Shown here: in pieces, positions 16,382-25,000 of the stretch
Layout: the number at the start of each line of letters is the position of its first letter
Position numbering within the stretch: position 1 is the first letter of the stretch
From: an uncultured Alphaproteobacteria bacterium
GTDB taxonomy: Bacteria; Pseudomonadota; Alphaproteobacteria; Rs-D84
DNA length: 59,055 nucleotides
Direction of reading: 5' to 3'
NCBI GenBank assembly: GCA_944390225.1
Contig: CALXPB010000005.1
Location: 1-59,055, forward strand
Translations under genes and position numbers: made by a program
Notes under the pieces: model-generated
Told to the model about the DNA's origin: nothing
What the model saw: the letters and a program-made list of their open reading frames with translations, nothing else
Databases searched by the model: none

Positions 16382-17371
16382 ATGAACACAGATTTAATTC
16401 TTAGATTGCTAAAAAATTCTGGGTTCAATATATTGGGCTCGGACGGTACTTTTTTATATCTAGAAGACCCTTCTTGCATCTTGCGCAGTTTTGAAACTTT
16501 CATTGAATATGCATGGATTGGTATTAGTTGCATAACTATTTTATTACTTTTCGGCTGGGCAATTTCTATGATACGCGGCATAAAAAATGATATTTCTATG
16601 AACCTGCGAAATTTAGTATTGATGTTTGGTACTTTATCGGTCGCCATTCCTATCATAAATACAATATGGGGAGACGATTTGTTTGCTTACGGTTGCAGAA
16701 CAATTAAAGTCTCTATTGCTGAAGTTAATGAAATACTGGAAACCCGAAAAAAACAACTTTCAGAAAAAGGCGATGATTTATATGAAGAATTTTATATATA
16801 CGACTCGGGTTCACAAAATAAACAACCCAATGAAATACCGTATTCAGAGGCACCACTAATTGCACCGGAGGTCCCGTCAGATGTAAATGTATCTGTTTAT
16901 GGTGGTGTACCGAATACTTTTATTCAAAATGCCAAACGTGCCAAAGAAAACGGTAGAGATGTTATATATACAAATTCTGATGGAAGTTCTTATCGTAAAA
17001 CAGGAGGGACTCGTTCGTGGAGAAATAACAACCCAGGAAATTTAAAGTATTATGAATTTGCACGTAAAATGGGTGCAATTGGTCAGGCTGACGGGTTTGC
17101 AGTATTTCCGGACGAAGAAACAGGTATGCGCGCATTAAATGAGTTATTACGTAGCAATAGTTATAACAAACTTACAATTGCGGGTGCTATCAATAAGTAC
17201 GCTCCGAAAAAAGAAAACAATGTAAGCGCGTACTTAAATCAAATTCAAAATCTAACAGGTTTATCCATTAACAAACGAATGGTTGACTTAACAGAATCTG
17301 AATTGTCTCGGGTAGCAAACGCCATTTTAAAAATAGAAGGTTGGGAAACAGGGCAAATAATACAGAATTAA
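16382..17371 (+). CDS. Membrane protein with P5-like muramidase-type domain
   Basis: A 329-residue protein. Two hydrophobic segments (about residues 42-64 and 78-96) precede a linker and then a C-terminal domain from about residue 205: SWRNNNPGNLKYYEFARK, then GFAVFPDEETGMRALNELL and INKYAPKKENNVSAYL. That pattern, RNNNPGN.. GFAVF....G..AL, followed by (Y)AP..EN....Y, matches the phage structural protein P5/lysozyme-like family of putative peptidoglycan-acting domains. It starts at ATG 16382 behind GAGG; a TTG one codon earlier is unlikely. Placement between an acidic protein and another anchored protein suggests a cell-wall-remodelling membrane complex; the enzyme activity is not proven. Confidence 0.72.
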   Translation: MNTDLILRLLKNSGFNILGSDGTFLYLEDPSCILRSFETFIEYAWIGISCITILLLFGWAISMIRGIKNDISMNLRNLVLMFGTLSVAIPIINTIWGDDLFAYGCRTIKVSIAEVNEILETRKKQLSEKGDDLYEEFYIYDSGSQNKQPNEIPYSEAPLIAPEVPSDVNVSVYGGVPNTFIQNAKRAKENGRDVIYTNSDGSSYRKTGGTRSWRNNNPGNLKYYEFARKMGAIGQADGFAVFPDEETGMRALNELLRSNSYNKLTIAGAINKYAPKKENNVSAYLNQIQNLTGLSINKRMVDLTESELSRVANAILKIEGWETGQIIQN

Positions 17372-17381
17372 AGGAATAAAA

Positions 17382-18023
17382 ATGTTCTTGAAAATAAATA
17401 ATAATGAAGAAAATGGTTCTGTTACCTTAATTGTACTACTGATAATAATGCTGTTAGTAATCGTCGGTTTAGTTTATATGCTGTTTGGTAGCAGGACTCA
17501 GAAACTAACTCCGTCAACTGGTGGTATTGATTCGCCAAACCAAACCTTGTATGAAGAAGGGGGCAAAAAAACAAATGGAGTATTTAATGACGGTCTTATT
17601 AAACCGGACTTTTCAGAGGAATACTCTCTTAACGAATTCGGCGAAGGTATTGCATCCAAAGAAATATTTGACATAGATATAAATAACGACGGGTATAAAG
17701 ATAGAATTACAAAAACGAAAATAGAAAACGGTACGGCACATTTTCATTATGAATATAAAATCGAGATAAACAAAAACGGTTCTTTTTTTGATATAACGCC
17801 AGAAGATTTCATAACGTCCGAAGGAGCAGAATGCGCGTTACAAAAACTAAAATTTATTTTCAAACCAGAATTTCGTGTAATAAAAATTTCGCGAGATTGG
17901 AAAGAGTCTTGGATAACCCCCACGCAAGCAGAAAAAACGACCTTTGCTTTTTCTGGTAATGAAATAAAGCCAATTCGCACGCAGAAAATGCAACCGGTCT
18001 GTGACGTTTCAGAACTATTTTAA
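17382..18023 (+). CDS. Single-pass membrane protein with Asp-rich calcium-type motif
   Basis: A 213-residue protein with AAAGGAAT before the ATG. Residues 14-35 form one membrane segment preceded by an acidic, Asn-rich tip; the rest should be periplasmic. The motif DIDINNDGYKD near residue 95 has the DxDxDG spacing of EF-hand/FG-GAP calcium loops. The N-terminus (NGSVTLIVLLIIML) recalls Tad-type pseudopilin leaders but without a clear cleavage site. It is the last gene of the operon and overlaps the convergent radC by nine bases. Confidence 0.68.
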   Translation: MFLKINNNEENGSVTLIVLLIIMLLVIVGLVYMLFGSRTQKLTPSTGGIDSPNQTLYEEGGKKTNGVFNDGLIKPDFSEEYSLNEFGEGIASKEIFDIDINNDGYKDRITKTKIENGTAHFHYEYKIEINKNGSFFDITPEDFITSEGAECALQKLKFIFKPEFRVIKISRDWKESWITPTQAEKTTFAFSGNEIKPIRTQKMQPVCDVSELF

Positions 18024-18695
18024 AAGAAATAAATTGCGTGCCGAATAAATTATATTACTTGAAACTACATAATGGTCGTATAAATCTATATCAAATGTAT
18101 TCAACTTTTCTTTTATAGTCATCGTAATTTCTATATCATCACTTGAAAAAGAAGTATTCGGAGTCGGATGATTATGTAACAAAACCACATATTTTGCATT
18201 TAAATCCAAAGCATGTTTAACTATTTCACGTGGGTATACTGCGGTCCAATCCACTGTTCCGCAACTATGTAATTCGTCCTTTAACAATCGCATATCCGAA
18301 CTTAGATATAATATATGAAATTCTTCTACTGTTTTACCGCTTAACAATAACGTGCAATAATTTGCCAGAACCTTTTCATTACGGAAAACAGGTCCCATAT
18401 TCAAACAAGATTTATATCCGCTTATCATTATCTGATGAATTGCCTTGATAAAAATAGCGGTATTTCTACCGACGCCATTATATTCTTTCAAATCATCAAA
18501 CGAAGCAGTTAAGACTTGATATATTCCACCGAACTTCGCAATTAAACCGCGAGCCAATGGACGCACATCACGTCTTGGAATAACAAAACTTAACAATAAT
18601 TCAAGCAATTCATAATCAGTAAGTTTATTATCCAGAAACTTCTGTCGTAATCTTTCTCTATGTCCGCAATGAAAAGATAAATCTTCCGATTTCAA
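18015..18695 (-). CDS. radC: RadC-family JAB/MPN protein
   Basis: A 226-residue protein with an N-terminal helix-hairpin-helix (GVGRNTAIFI near residue 75) and a C-terminal JAMM metal site: HNHPTPNTSFSSDD (H-x-H ... S-x2-D). Despite the name, the function in DNA repair is unclear; the JAMM fold suggests a metallohydrolase. The start is a TTG at 18693-18695 behind AAGGAAG. It is the last gene of the lptE-holA-map-radC cluster. Confidence 0.9.
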   Translation of the reverse strand: MKSEDLSFHCGHRERLRQKFLDNKLTDYELLELLLSFVIPRRDVRPLARGLIAKFGGIYQVLTASFDDLKEYNGVGRNTAIFIKAIHQIMISGYKSCLNMGPVFRNEKVLANYCTLLLSGKTVEEFHILYLSSDMRLLKDELHSCGTVDWTAVYPREIVKHALDLNAKYVVLLHNHPTPNTSFSSDDIEITMTIKEKLNTFDIDLYDHYVVSSNIIYSARNLFLLK

Positions 18696-18716
18696 GGCGA
18701 CTTCCTTAAATCAACG

Positions 18717-19478
18717 TTACATCTGTTTTTCTGTAAATATTATTGCACCGTCTTCCGTGATACCGATTGTATGTTCCCATTGAGCAGATAATCCACCGTC
18801 AACCGTTCTTGCCGTCCAGCCGTCAGCATCTATTTTACATTCCGGTCGACCAGTATTTATCATAGGTTCAATTGTAAACACTAATCCTGGTACCATTTTA
18901 ACTTTATCATAAGATTTTTCATAAAAATGGAGTATCTGTGGCTCATCATGCATTACCTTACCGATACCGTGTCCTACAAAATCTCTAGAAATTGAAAAAC
19001 CGTGCGGTTTCACAACAGATTCTATTGTTTTACCAATTTCAGACAAAGGGACCCCCGGAGCACAAACAGCAATCGCGGCATTCAGCGCATCTTGACAAGT
19101 TTGTACCAGTTCACGTGCCTGCGCCGATACATTACCGATCATAAACATTCTTGATGCATCGCCATGAAAACCTTTATATTCTGCCGTCAAATCAACGTTT
19201 ACTATATCCCCATCTTTTAATATAACATCGTCACTTGGTATTCCATGCACAATTACATCATTTACAGACGTGCAAATATTTTTAGGATATCCCTGATATC
19301 CTAAATCAGAAGATCGCGCACCATTTTCCTTTAAAAAAGCAGCCACCATCCGATCTATTTCACCTGTTGAAATTCCTGCTTTTATATATGGACTGATATA
19401 ATCAAAACAGCGTGCAACCAAATCTCCGACGACGCGTAAACGTTTAAAATCTTTCGGTGCGTATACAGAAGCCAACAT
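18717..19478 (-). CDS. map: Methionine aminopeptidase, type I
   Basis: A 253-residue enzyme that removes the N-terminal Met from new proteins. All metal ligands of the pita-bread fold are visible: VNVDLTAEYKGFHGDASRMF (two Asp), GHGIGKVMHDEP (His), FTIEPMINTG (Glu) and the late AQWEHTIGITEDG (Glu). The length matches type Ia, with no N-terminal extension. It lies one base after holA, so it is cotranscribed and probably coupled. Confidence 0.96.
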   Translation of the reverse strand: MLASVYAPKDFKRLRVVGDLVARCFDYISPYIKAGISTGEIDRMVAAFLKENGARSSDLGYQGYPKNICTSVNDVIVHGIPSDDVILKDGDIVNVDLTAEYKGFHGDASRMFMIGNVSAQARELVQTCQDALNAAIAVCAPGVPLSEIGKTIESVVKPHGFSISRDFVGHGIGKVMHDEPQILHFYEKSYDKVKMVPGLVFTIEPMINTGRPECKIDADGWTARTVDGGLSAQWEHTIGITEDGAIIFTEKQM

Positions 19479-19479
19479 C

Positions 19480-20469
19480 TTATTTCCTTCTTTTTATAGC
19501 CATTTTAGCAGCACGAACAACCAGTTTTAACGAGAAATCCCGTAATAAAATTTCTGACGGCATACCAGTTGTTCTTAATTGCTTTTCCAGTTCGTTCAAC
19601 CTTACAAGTACAGCGACAATTTCCGGTTCCGACCATATTTTCATAGCCTGATTAAACTTTTCCGCAACTTTCCAAAACAGACGGGGTAACTGCCCGTCAA
19701 CCACGGCCGTTAGCAATTTTTTAAAGTGAATATCTAGCATACGAACCAACATATTAGGTTCTGCGTTATCATACAACAGCCTATCCAGTGCCATCATCGT
19801 CTGCTGGATATGTCCTGCCGTTAAAGAATAAAGAAAGTCATCGGTATCTGCCGCTGCTGTATCGGGAAGGCACTTTTCAACATCTTCCAGTTCAACAATT
19901 TTCTTATCATCTACGTACAGAGCAATTTTTGTAAGAAAGCCACGCGTTATCCCGCGATCACCCCCAAGATGATTTGTCATGTATACCATCGCATCAGGAG
20001 TTATTTGCTCTATTCCCGCACTGGCAGATAGTTCTTTACGAATTAAAGTTGCCAAAGAACGCGCATCGTCAGTATAACAAGGTAATGCAGCCAGTGTATC
20101 AGAATTTTCAAACAACGACCGAAGTCCCCCACCGGCGCGTAAATCTCCTGCTGTAATAATTACAGTTGCACAAAGACCGTTATGCTCAACCAATTCTGCT
20201 ATCTGTTTAGCGTCGCTATCACCTGCATTTGATATTATAACCATTTTACGTCCACCAAACATAGACGGACTGCAACTTTCTGCAAATAATGCGTCTTGCT
20301 TTTCACGTAATTCATCAGAATCCAAAGCAAATAAATTATCTTTTTCTATTTCTAACTTTTCTATTGCCTTATCACAAAACTCATCAACCTGCCCCGCATC
20401 TTGACCATAAATCAAGATTGCCCGAACAGAATCTAACCCTTTGTTAAAATCGGTTTCCTTCCACTTCAT
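19480..20469 (-). CDS. holA: DNA polymerase III delta subunit
   Basis: A 329-residue clamp-loader subunit. The N-terminal domain with ILIYGQDAGQVDEFCDKAI opens the sliding clamp; an HLGGDRGI segment near residue 165 and the C-terminal helical collar domain follow. The start codon shares a base with the lptE stop (TAATG). The lptE-holA order is typical of proteobacteria and backs both calls. Confidence 0.85.
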   Translation of the reverse strand: MKWKETDFNKGLDSVRAILIYGQDAGQVDEFCDKAIEKLEIEKDNLFALDSDELREKQDALFAESCSPSMFGGRKMVIISNAGDSDAKQIAELVEHNGLCATVIITAGDLRAGGGLRSLFENSDTLAALPCYTDDARSLATLIRKELSASAGIEQITPDAMVYMTNHLGGDRGITRGFLTKIALYVDDKKIVELEDVEKCLPDTAAADTDDFLYSLTAGHIQQTMMALDRLLYDNAEPNMLVRMLDIHFKKLLTAVVDGQLPRLFWKVAEKFNQAMKIWSEPEIVAVLVRLNELEKQLRTTGMPSEILLRDFSLKLVVRAAKMAIKRRK

Positions 20470-20951
20470 TATTCGTTCTTATTACTATTATTTTCGTAAC
20501 GGTATGTTTCTGCAATTACCTTTGTGCTGATTTTTTCTGCCAGAACTTTTATAGTATTTTGTACCGCGTTATTATAAGAAGCATTAGCCGCAACCAAATA
20601 ACGTACAAAACTGTAAGATTCCGAAGCACTTTCGCTTCCGCTTGCAATTTTCTTACCGTTAGTACTCAACACATAATCAGCCTTTAACATAATCTGTTGC
20701 CAAGTTGCATCACCCGTTGGTTCCAAAGCCTTATATTTTGTAATCGGGGTTTTCAAAGTAACTTTTAAAGTATATTTTGCATCTGGTTCTCGTTGCCCAC
20801 CGAATTCGGCATTCAAAGAATTCCTTAAATCAATACCGTTAATACCGCTTATCGGCGTAACATAAATGTCTGTATCCTGACCAGAAAACATCGGCTTGAA
20901 ACCGCACGCAGACAACAGCAGAACAAAAGCAAAAAAATTTTTTTTCATCAT
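20469..20951 (-). CDS. lptE: LPS-assembly lipoprotein LptE
   Basis: A 160-residue lipoprotein with lipobox LSAC followed by GFKPMFSG, the classic start of mature LptE (CGFxP). LptE plugs the LptD barrel that inserts LPS in the outer membrane. The body has the expected strand-helix pattern and ends in a helical, Lys/Asn-rich tail. It is the first gene of the lptE-holA-map-radC cluster; leuS, which often precedes it in other genomes, is not here. Confidence 0.88.
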   Translation of the reverse strand: MMKKNFFAFVLLLSACGFKPMFSGQDTDIYVTPISGINGIDLRNSLNAEFGGQREPDAKYTLKVTLKTPITKYKALEPTGDATWQQIMLKADYVLSTNGKKIASGSESASESYSFVRYLVAANASYNNAVQNTIKVLAEKISTKVIAETYRYENNSNKNE

Positions 20952-21016
20952 TAAACCGTTTTCCTATTGCATTTTATCCTTATATTACCTAGACTTTTAA
21001 TAAATCGCAAGAGGGA

Positions 21017-22258
21017 ATGATGAATATTTTTATCATGATTTTAGTTGCTATCTTAATGTTAGGATTTTATATGATCAGCAGCCCTAACCAACAAATTAAA
21101 GAACAAGAAACCGAATATGCCATAACCCAATCTGATTTACGTTCTATTGCAGAATGTGCAAATGCAAAGCATAACGCTCAAATGAAGGGGGTTGAATACC
21201 AAGACATTTGTATAAAACAAAATGAAATTCAAAGTGAATTTATCTGTTTGAATTCAAGTCAAAGAAAAACAAATTGTGAAATAATACGAAATAAGAAACC
21301 GGATTACAGTTATATAATTACCGCGACAAAAAAATTACCGAAAGATAATTATAATAGCATGCTGGATGTGTTGGAAACATACTTCCCAGACGCTGGAAAT
21401 TTTGGGATTTTCTTGGACGGTAAAATAATGTCCAGTGGTATAAGTAATGCTCGTGAAGTTCCCGAAACAATTATAAAAGAACTCAACCTAGAAAACGGGC
21501 AATTGGTTTATCTTACGCAATATGAAATGCCGGACAATAACACAGAGTTTACAACACCCGATGATGCGAATATTGTTTGCCCGATTGGAACAATAAAAAC
21601 ATATAAATTCAGTCGTTGGCAATGTATACCATATAATACTAAAACCGACTGCGGCGGGGATATGATATGGGATTCTGAACTATTAGAATGCGTAGCAGAC
21701 GAATCAAAAAAACCTTTGTGTGCAGAGCAACAAACTGCTGTAATTGTTGATAACGTCTGGGAATGCGTTAACCCGTTTCCAGAAAAAGCCTGTCCAGATA
21801 ATATGGTTGCACGTTTAAATTATACTACGCTTGAATGGGAATGTGTTTCTGATCCAACAGCGATAGAAACAGTAACGAAATGTGAAAATGTTAAAAAAGG
21901 GGCAGTATACGGTGCAATCGGTTCAACGGTTCGCATTCCGTCGTCTTCCTGTACAGATTGCGAAAAAATGTTAATTGATCCGGACACTTGCGTTTCGGTT
22001 TGTATACCAGATCCAAACCAAATTAATAATCCAAAGTGTTATCCTGGTAACCCAAGAGAATGCAGCGGAAATTCTCGTGCTTTTTATTTCGGCTTTCCTA
22101 GCTATTCGTACGCAACAAATATAGAAGAACTAAAAGGCGAAAATATACCTTTGGATGCACAACACGCACAGAACAGAAAATTTAATTGCCTTGATTGCGG
22201 AATGGGAGAGATTGATTCTGCAAAATCTAATCCACCATATATTGCGGTATGCAAATAA
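21017..22258 (+). CDS. Membrane-anchored cysteine-rich exported protein
   Basis: A 413-residue protein with ribosome site GAGGGA and adjacent ATG codons at 21017 and 21020; the second has the better spacing. Residues 3-20 are one hydrophobic segment with the look of a pseudopilin or signal anchor, followed by a helical stretch. From residue 180 on, Cys-rich units recur with the mark WQC, LEC, WEC, EWEC (roughly every 30-40 residues), each near CP or C.G. The end has further Cys pairs. Disulfide-bonded extracytoplasmic domains are likely. No family is recognised; it is related in style, not in sequence, to the protein at 6833. Confidence 0.72.
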   Translation: MMNIFIMILVAILMLGFYMISSPNQQIKEQETEYAITQSDLRSIAECANAKHNAQMKGVEYQDICIKQNEIQSEFICLNSSQRKTNCEIIRNKKPDYSYIITATKKLPKDNYNSMLDVLETYFPDAGNFGIFLDGKIMSSGISNAREVPETIIKELNLENGQLVYLTQYEMPDNNTEFTTPDDANIVCPIGTIKTYKFSRWQCIPYNTKTDCGGDMIWDSELLECVADESKKPLCAEQQTAVIVDNVWECVNPFPEKACPDNMVARLNYTTLEWECVSDPTAIETVTKCENVKKGAVYGAIGSTVRIPSSSCTDCEKMLIDPDTCVSVCIPDPNQINNPKCYPGNPRECSGNSRAFYFGFPSYSYATNIEELKGENIPLDAQHAQNRKFNCLDCGMGEIDSAKSNPPYIAVCK

Positions 22259-22287
22259 AAAAGACGCATCGTTTGATGCGTCTTTTT
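22258..22287. terminator. Bidirectional terminator
   Basis: A 13-pair stem AAAAAGACGCATC / GATGCGTCTTTTT with loop GTTT lies between the convergent genes ending at 22258 and 22286 and overlaps both gene ends. Confidence 0.92.
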
Positions 22288-22831
22288 ATCGACTTAACTG
22301 ATTTATTTCATATGATATTTTATTCCTTTCTTCCATTATTCTTGCGTATTCTAAATTGTAATACTTCAAGTCATTTTCTGATTGTAAGCAAACATCTTCG
22401 GAACGATGTGAAGGATCCATATTTATTTCACAAGCAAAAATTTTATCGTCTAACTCAAATAATTTTGAATCTAATTTATCATACATTTCCTTTAACCTTT
22501 TTATTTCAGGATAAACTACCACTTGTTTATAGGTTCTATAAAACTCTTTTGCTTGTTTTAATTCCTGACTTGCTATGATCGCTTTTTCTTTATCTTTGTT
22601 TAGTTGTTGAATTTTTCTTTCCAAATCTTCGATACTTTTCTTTAATTCTCTTGTATACTCTACATCACAAACATTGATACGTATACAATTTTCTACATCT
22701 TCAATATAACCCTGTAAAGTATATATTGTTTTCTCGGCTTCAACGCCTTTTGCAACTCTCTGTTTTAAAACAGGAACTTTTTTATCGATGATATTTTTCA
22801 ATATACCGAAAACTTCCCGAACGTTTTTCAT
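22286..22831 (-). CDS. Coiled-coil protein, unknown
   Basis: A 181-residue, highly charged helical protein with ribosome site GAGGTG. Long heptad stretches run from about residue 55 to 135 and again in the last 30 residues. There is no signal peptide and no recognised family. It carries three Cys (two in the VCDV/FACEI segments). A structural role in the cytoplasm is the most that can be said. Confidence 0.68.
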   Translation of the reverse strand: MKNVREVFGILKNIIDKKVPVLKQRVAKGVEAEKTIYTLQGYIEDVENCIRINVCDVEYTRELKKSIEDLERKIQQLNKDKEKAIIASQELKQAKEFYRTYKQVVVYPEIKRLKEMYDKLDSKLFELDDKIFACEINMDPSHRSEDVCLQSENDLKYYNLEYARIMEERNKISYEINQLSR

Positions 22832-22929
22832 ATTTCACCTCTTATACAAAAACATACCACTTTTTATTGTTTTGTCAACATTTTTATACTAACGAGAATA
22901 TTTCAAAAGATATAAGATATTATAATCTG

Positions 22930-24519
22930 CTAATCTTCATGGCTTTTTTTAGTAAATAATCCTTTATCCAACATATCACGGACGGCGAAATGCTTTATCT
23001 TTTTTGCAGAAGTTTGCGGTAATTCTTCTTCTGTTATTGCAAAATGCTTTACCCACTTATATGGAGCGATTTTCAAATTTGATGCTTTCAGCAACATTGC
23101 GACTCTTGCAACCGAAGTTCCCGGCTTAACCTGAAACACGGCGAAAGGTACAGTTTTACCTTTTATAACATATTCAAACACAGCGGCTGATAAAATCTCT
23201 TCGTTTTGCAGATACAAATCTTCCAGTTCGTCTGGATATACGTTTTTACCGCTATCCAAAACGATTACTTGTTTCTTACGCCCTTTCACGATCAAACGCC
23301 CATATTTATCCAGCATGCCTAAATCACCTGTTTTAAACCATCCGTTTTCAAAGGCTTCTGCGTTTGCCTCGTCATTATCGATATACTTTGGCATGACAAG
23401 ATTTCCACGAACCCATATTTCACCGACCCCGTGTTTATCTGGATTATGAATTTCTATTTCATTACCTGGCAACGGTCCCGCATAGTGCATAGAACCGTCT
23501 GGCATACGAAATGCAAAATTAAAAATCGCCGGTCCCGTGGTTTCCGTTAAACCATAGCAATCTCCAACTACGAACCCCAGACTTTCAAAAAACTTTCTGA
23601 TAGAAGGTTTTAAAGTCGCGCCGGCAGACACCAGCACTTTCGTATTTCCTCCGAACAAATCATGAACGGGTTTTGTTACTTTTTTAACCAACCACCCCAT
23701 ACCTATGGTACGTAAAATTTTTCGCATAGAAATTACTATTCGCATAAGTGTATAAACATGTTTTTCCTTAGCCGTTTCTACTATTCTTTTATAAAAACTT
23801 TCCCACACACGTGGTACTCCGGGGATAACATCTGGATGATATTGTTGAAAATCCTTTAAGAATTCTCGTGGGTTCAGCACGGGTTGTAAAAGCAATTTTC
23901 CTTCCAATACCAAAGGTGCAATTATATTTATTACAACACCATAAATATGATAAAGAGGCAAGAACCCGTAAAAAATATACTCAGGCAAAATTACCGGTTT
24001 ATAAAACAACGCCCCTTGCCCAAGCGATAAAATGTTATCATGCGTTAAACCTACGACTTTTGGGTTTCCAGTAGACCCAGATGTAAAAGATAGCATTGCG
24101 ATATCTTCACGAATCGCGTCTGCCGCAACGAAGTCTTTTTCATCGGTATCATCAGGCGTTTCAATATCAAAAGTTTTCGGTCCACCTTCTACAAAATACT
24201 CTTTCTGAGCCAGAACAAGTTTACAATTTGTTCGCTGCATCATATTAAGATGTTCCTTTGCCGACAACCCTGTATCCAGCATTAAAACGCGCGCGCCCTG
24301 TGATGTTATAGCAAAATAAGATTTTATAAATTCGGGGGTATTGCCAGACAATATTGCAACCGTATCACCCTTTTTTATTCCGAATTTTTTGGCTAACAAA
24401 ACCGCACGTTGTTTAACTTTTTTTAACAAATCCGCATAAGTTTCATTTTGTCTGACAAAGAAAATTCGCTTTTTATTTTTTAAACAAACATCTTGTAGCA
24501 TTTCATATATATTTTTCAT
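22930..24519 (-). CDS. AMP-forming acyl-CoA synthetase-like protein
   Basis: A 529-residue adenylate-forming enzyme. The AMP-binding P-loop LSFTSGSTGNPKVVGLTH lies near residue 145; then PLYHIYGVV, the YGLTETTGP motif (A5) near residue 320, WFKTGDLGMLDKYG (A7/A8) and a C-terminal catalytic Lys in QTSAKKIKH. This fits long-chain fatty acid CoA ligases (FadD-like) or acyl-ACP synthetases; the substrate cannot be fixed. It may activate free fatty acids, which fits with oleate hydratase elsewhere in the window. It is monocistronic. Confidence 0.85.
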   Translation of the reverse strand: MKNIYEMLQDVCLKNKKRIFFVRQNETYADLLKKVKQRAVLLAKKFGIKKGDTVAILSGNTPEFIKSYFAITSQGARVLMLDTGLSAKEHLNMMQRTNCKLVLAQKEYFVEGGPKTFDIETPDDTDEKDFVAADAIREDIAMLSFTSGSTGNPKVVGLTHDNILSLGQGALFYKPVILPEYIFYGFLPLYHIYGVVINIIAPLVLEGKLLLQPVLNPREFLKDFQQYHPDVIPGVPRVWESFYKRIVETAKEKHVYTLMRIVISMRKILRTIGMGWLVKKVTKPVHDLFGGNTKVLVSAGATLKPSIRKFFESLGFVVGDCYGLTETTGPAIFNFAFRMPDGSMHYAGPLPGNEIEIHNPDKHGVGEIWVRGNLVMPKYIDNDEANAEAFENGWFKTGDLGMLDKYGRLIVKGRKKQVIVLDSGKNVYPDELEDLYLQNEEILSAAVFEYVIKGKTVPFAVFQVKPGTSVARVAMLLKASNLKIAPYKWVKHFAITEEELPQTSAKKIKHFAVRDMLDKGLFTKKSHED

Positions 24520-24910
24520 TTTTTCGCTTTATTTTTTTGGTTAGACTGAATACAAAATCAGATAAAAAACTGACTTAACATTCCTAGTATACAATGTTTA
24601 TAATAGGAAAAACAACCCATTTAGCAAAAAAAGAGGATTTTTATACCCCGAACACCCATATTAATTAACAAATTTCTTAGAGCAACATTTTGTCAATATA
24701 TAGACATCAAATCACTTTTTTAAAACTATATTTTGTATTTTTTTAAAAAAAGTTAAGAAACGAATCATTTTTTATACATAATTTTTGATATAACAAACAC
24801 TAAAAGTGATTTCGTGTGCATATTTTATGAATCGCATATCTTCCTATGCCCCGAAAAATAGGCTTTTTAAAAAGTAAAGAGAAAAATTAAAATTTTTTTA
24901 CTTTTACGCA
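24520..24910. other. Long AT-rich intergenic region without a gene
   Basis: No supported ORF or RNA is seen in about 390 bases. There is an 11-base inverted repeat AAATCACTTTT (24709-24719) / AAAAGTGATTT (24802-24812) with an 82-base gap; this could be an operator pair or chance in AT-rich DNA. Confidence 0.5.
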
Positions 24911-24939
24911 TTGATAATAAGGACTATATACTATATATT
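24911..24939 (+). promoter_or_regulatory. Promoter of nrdD
   Basis: TTGATA at 24911-24916 and TATATT at 24934-24939 with a 17-base spacer. The -10 box is embedded in the first NrdR-like box, which fits direct repression. Confidence 0.72.
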
Positions 24940-24976
24940 GTTATAAAATCGACAAAACAAATACTATATATTGTTT
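24928..24976 (+). promoter_or_regulatory. Two tandem NrdR-like boxes
   Basis: ATACTATATATTGTTA (24928-24943) and ATACTATATATTGTTT (24961-24976) match most positions of the known NrdR consensus ACACWATATATWGTGT. Their starts are 33 bases apart, close to three helical turns, as in known nrd promoters. NrdR, which senses ATP/dATP, would repress nrdD here. The nrdR gene is not in the window. Confidence 0.82.
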
Positions 24977-25000
24977 TTCTTAAAAATCTGGAGCAAAAAC

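Noticed and set aside
24709-24812. 11-base inverted repeat as a specific operator
   Set aside because: The gap is 82 bases and the sequence is very AT-rich, so chance cannot be excluded; listed only as content of the intergenic region.
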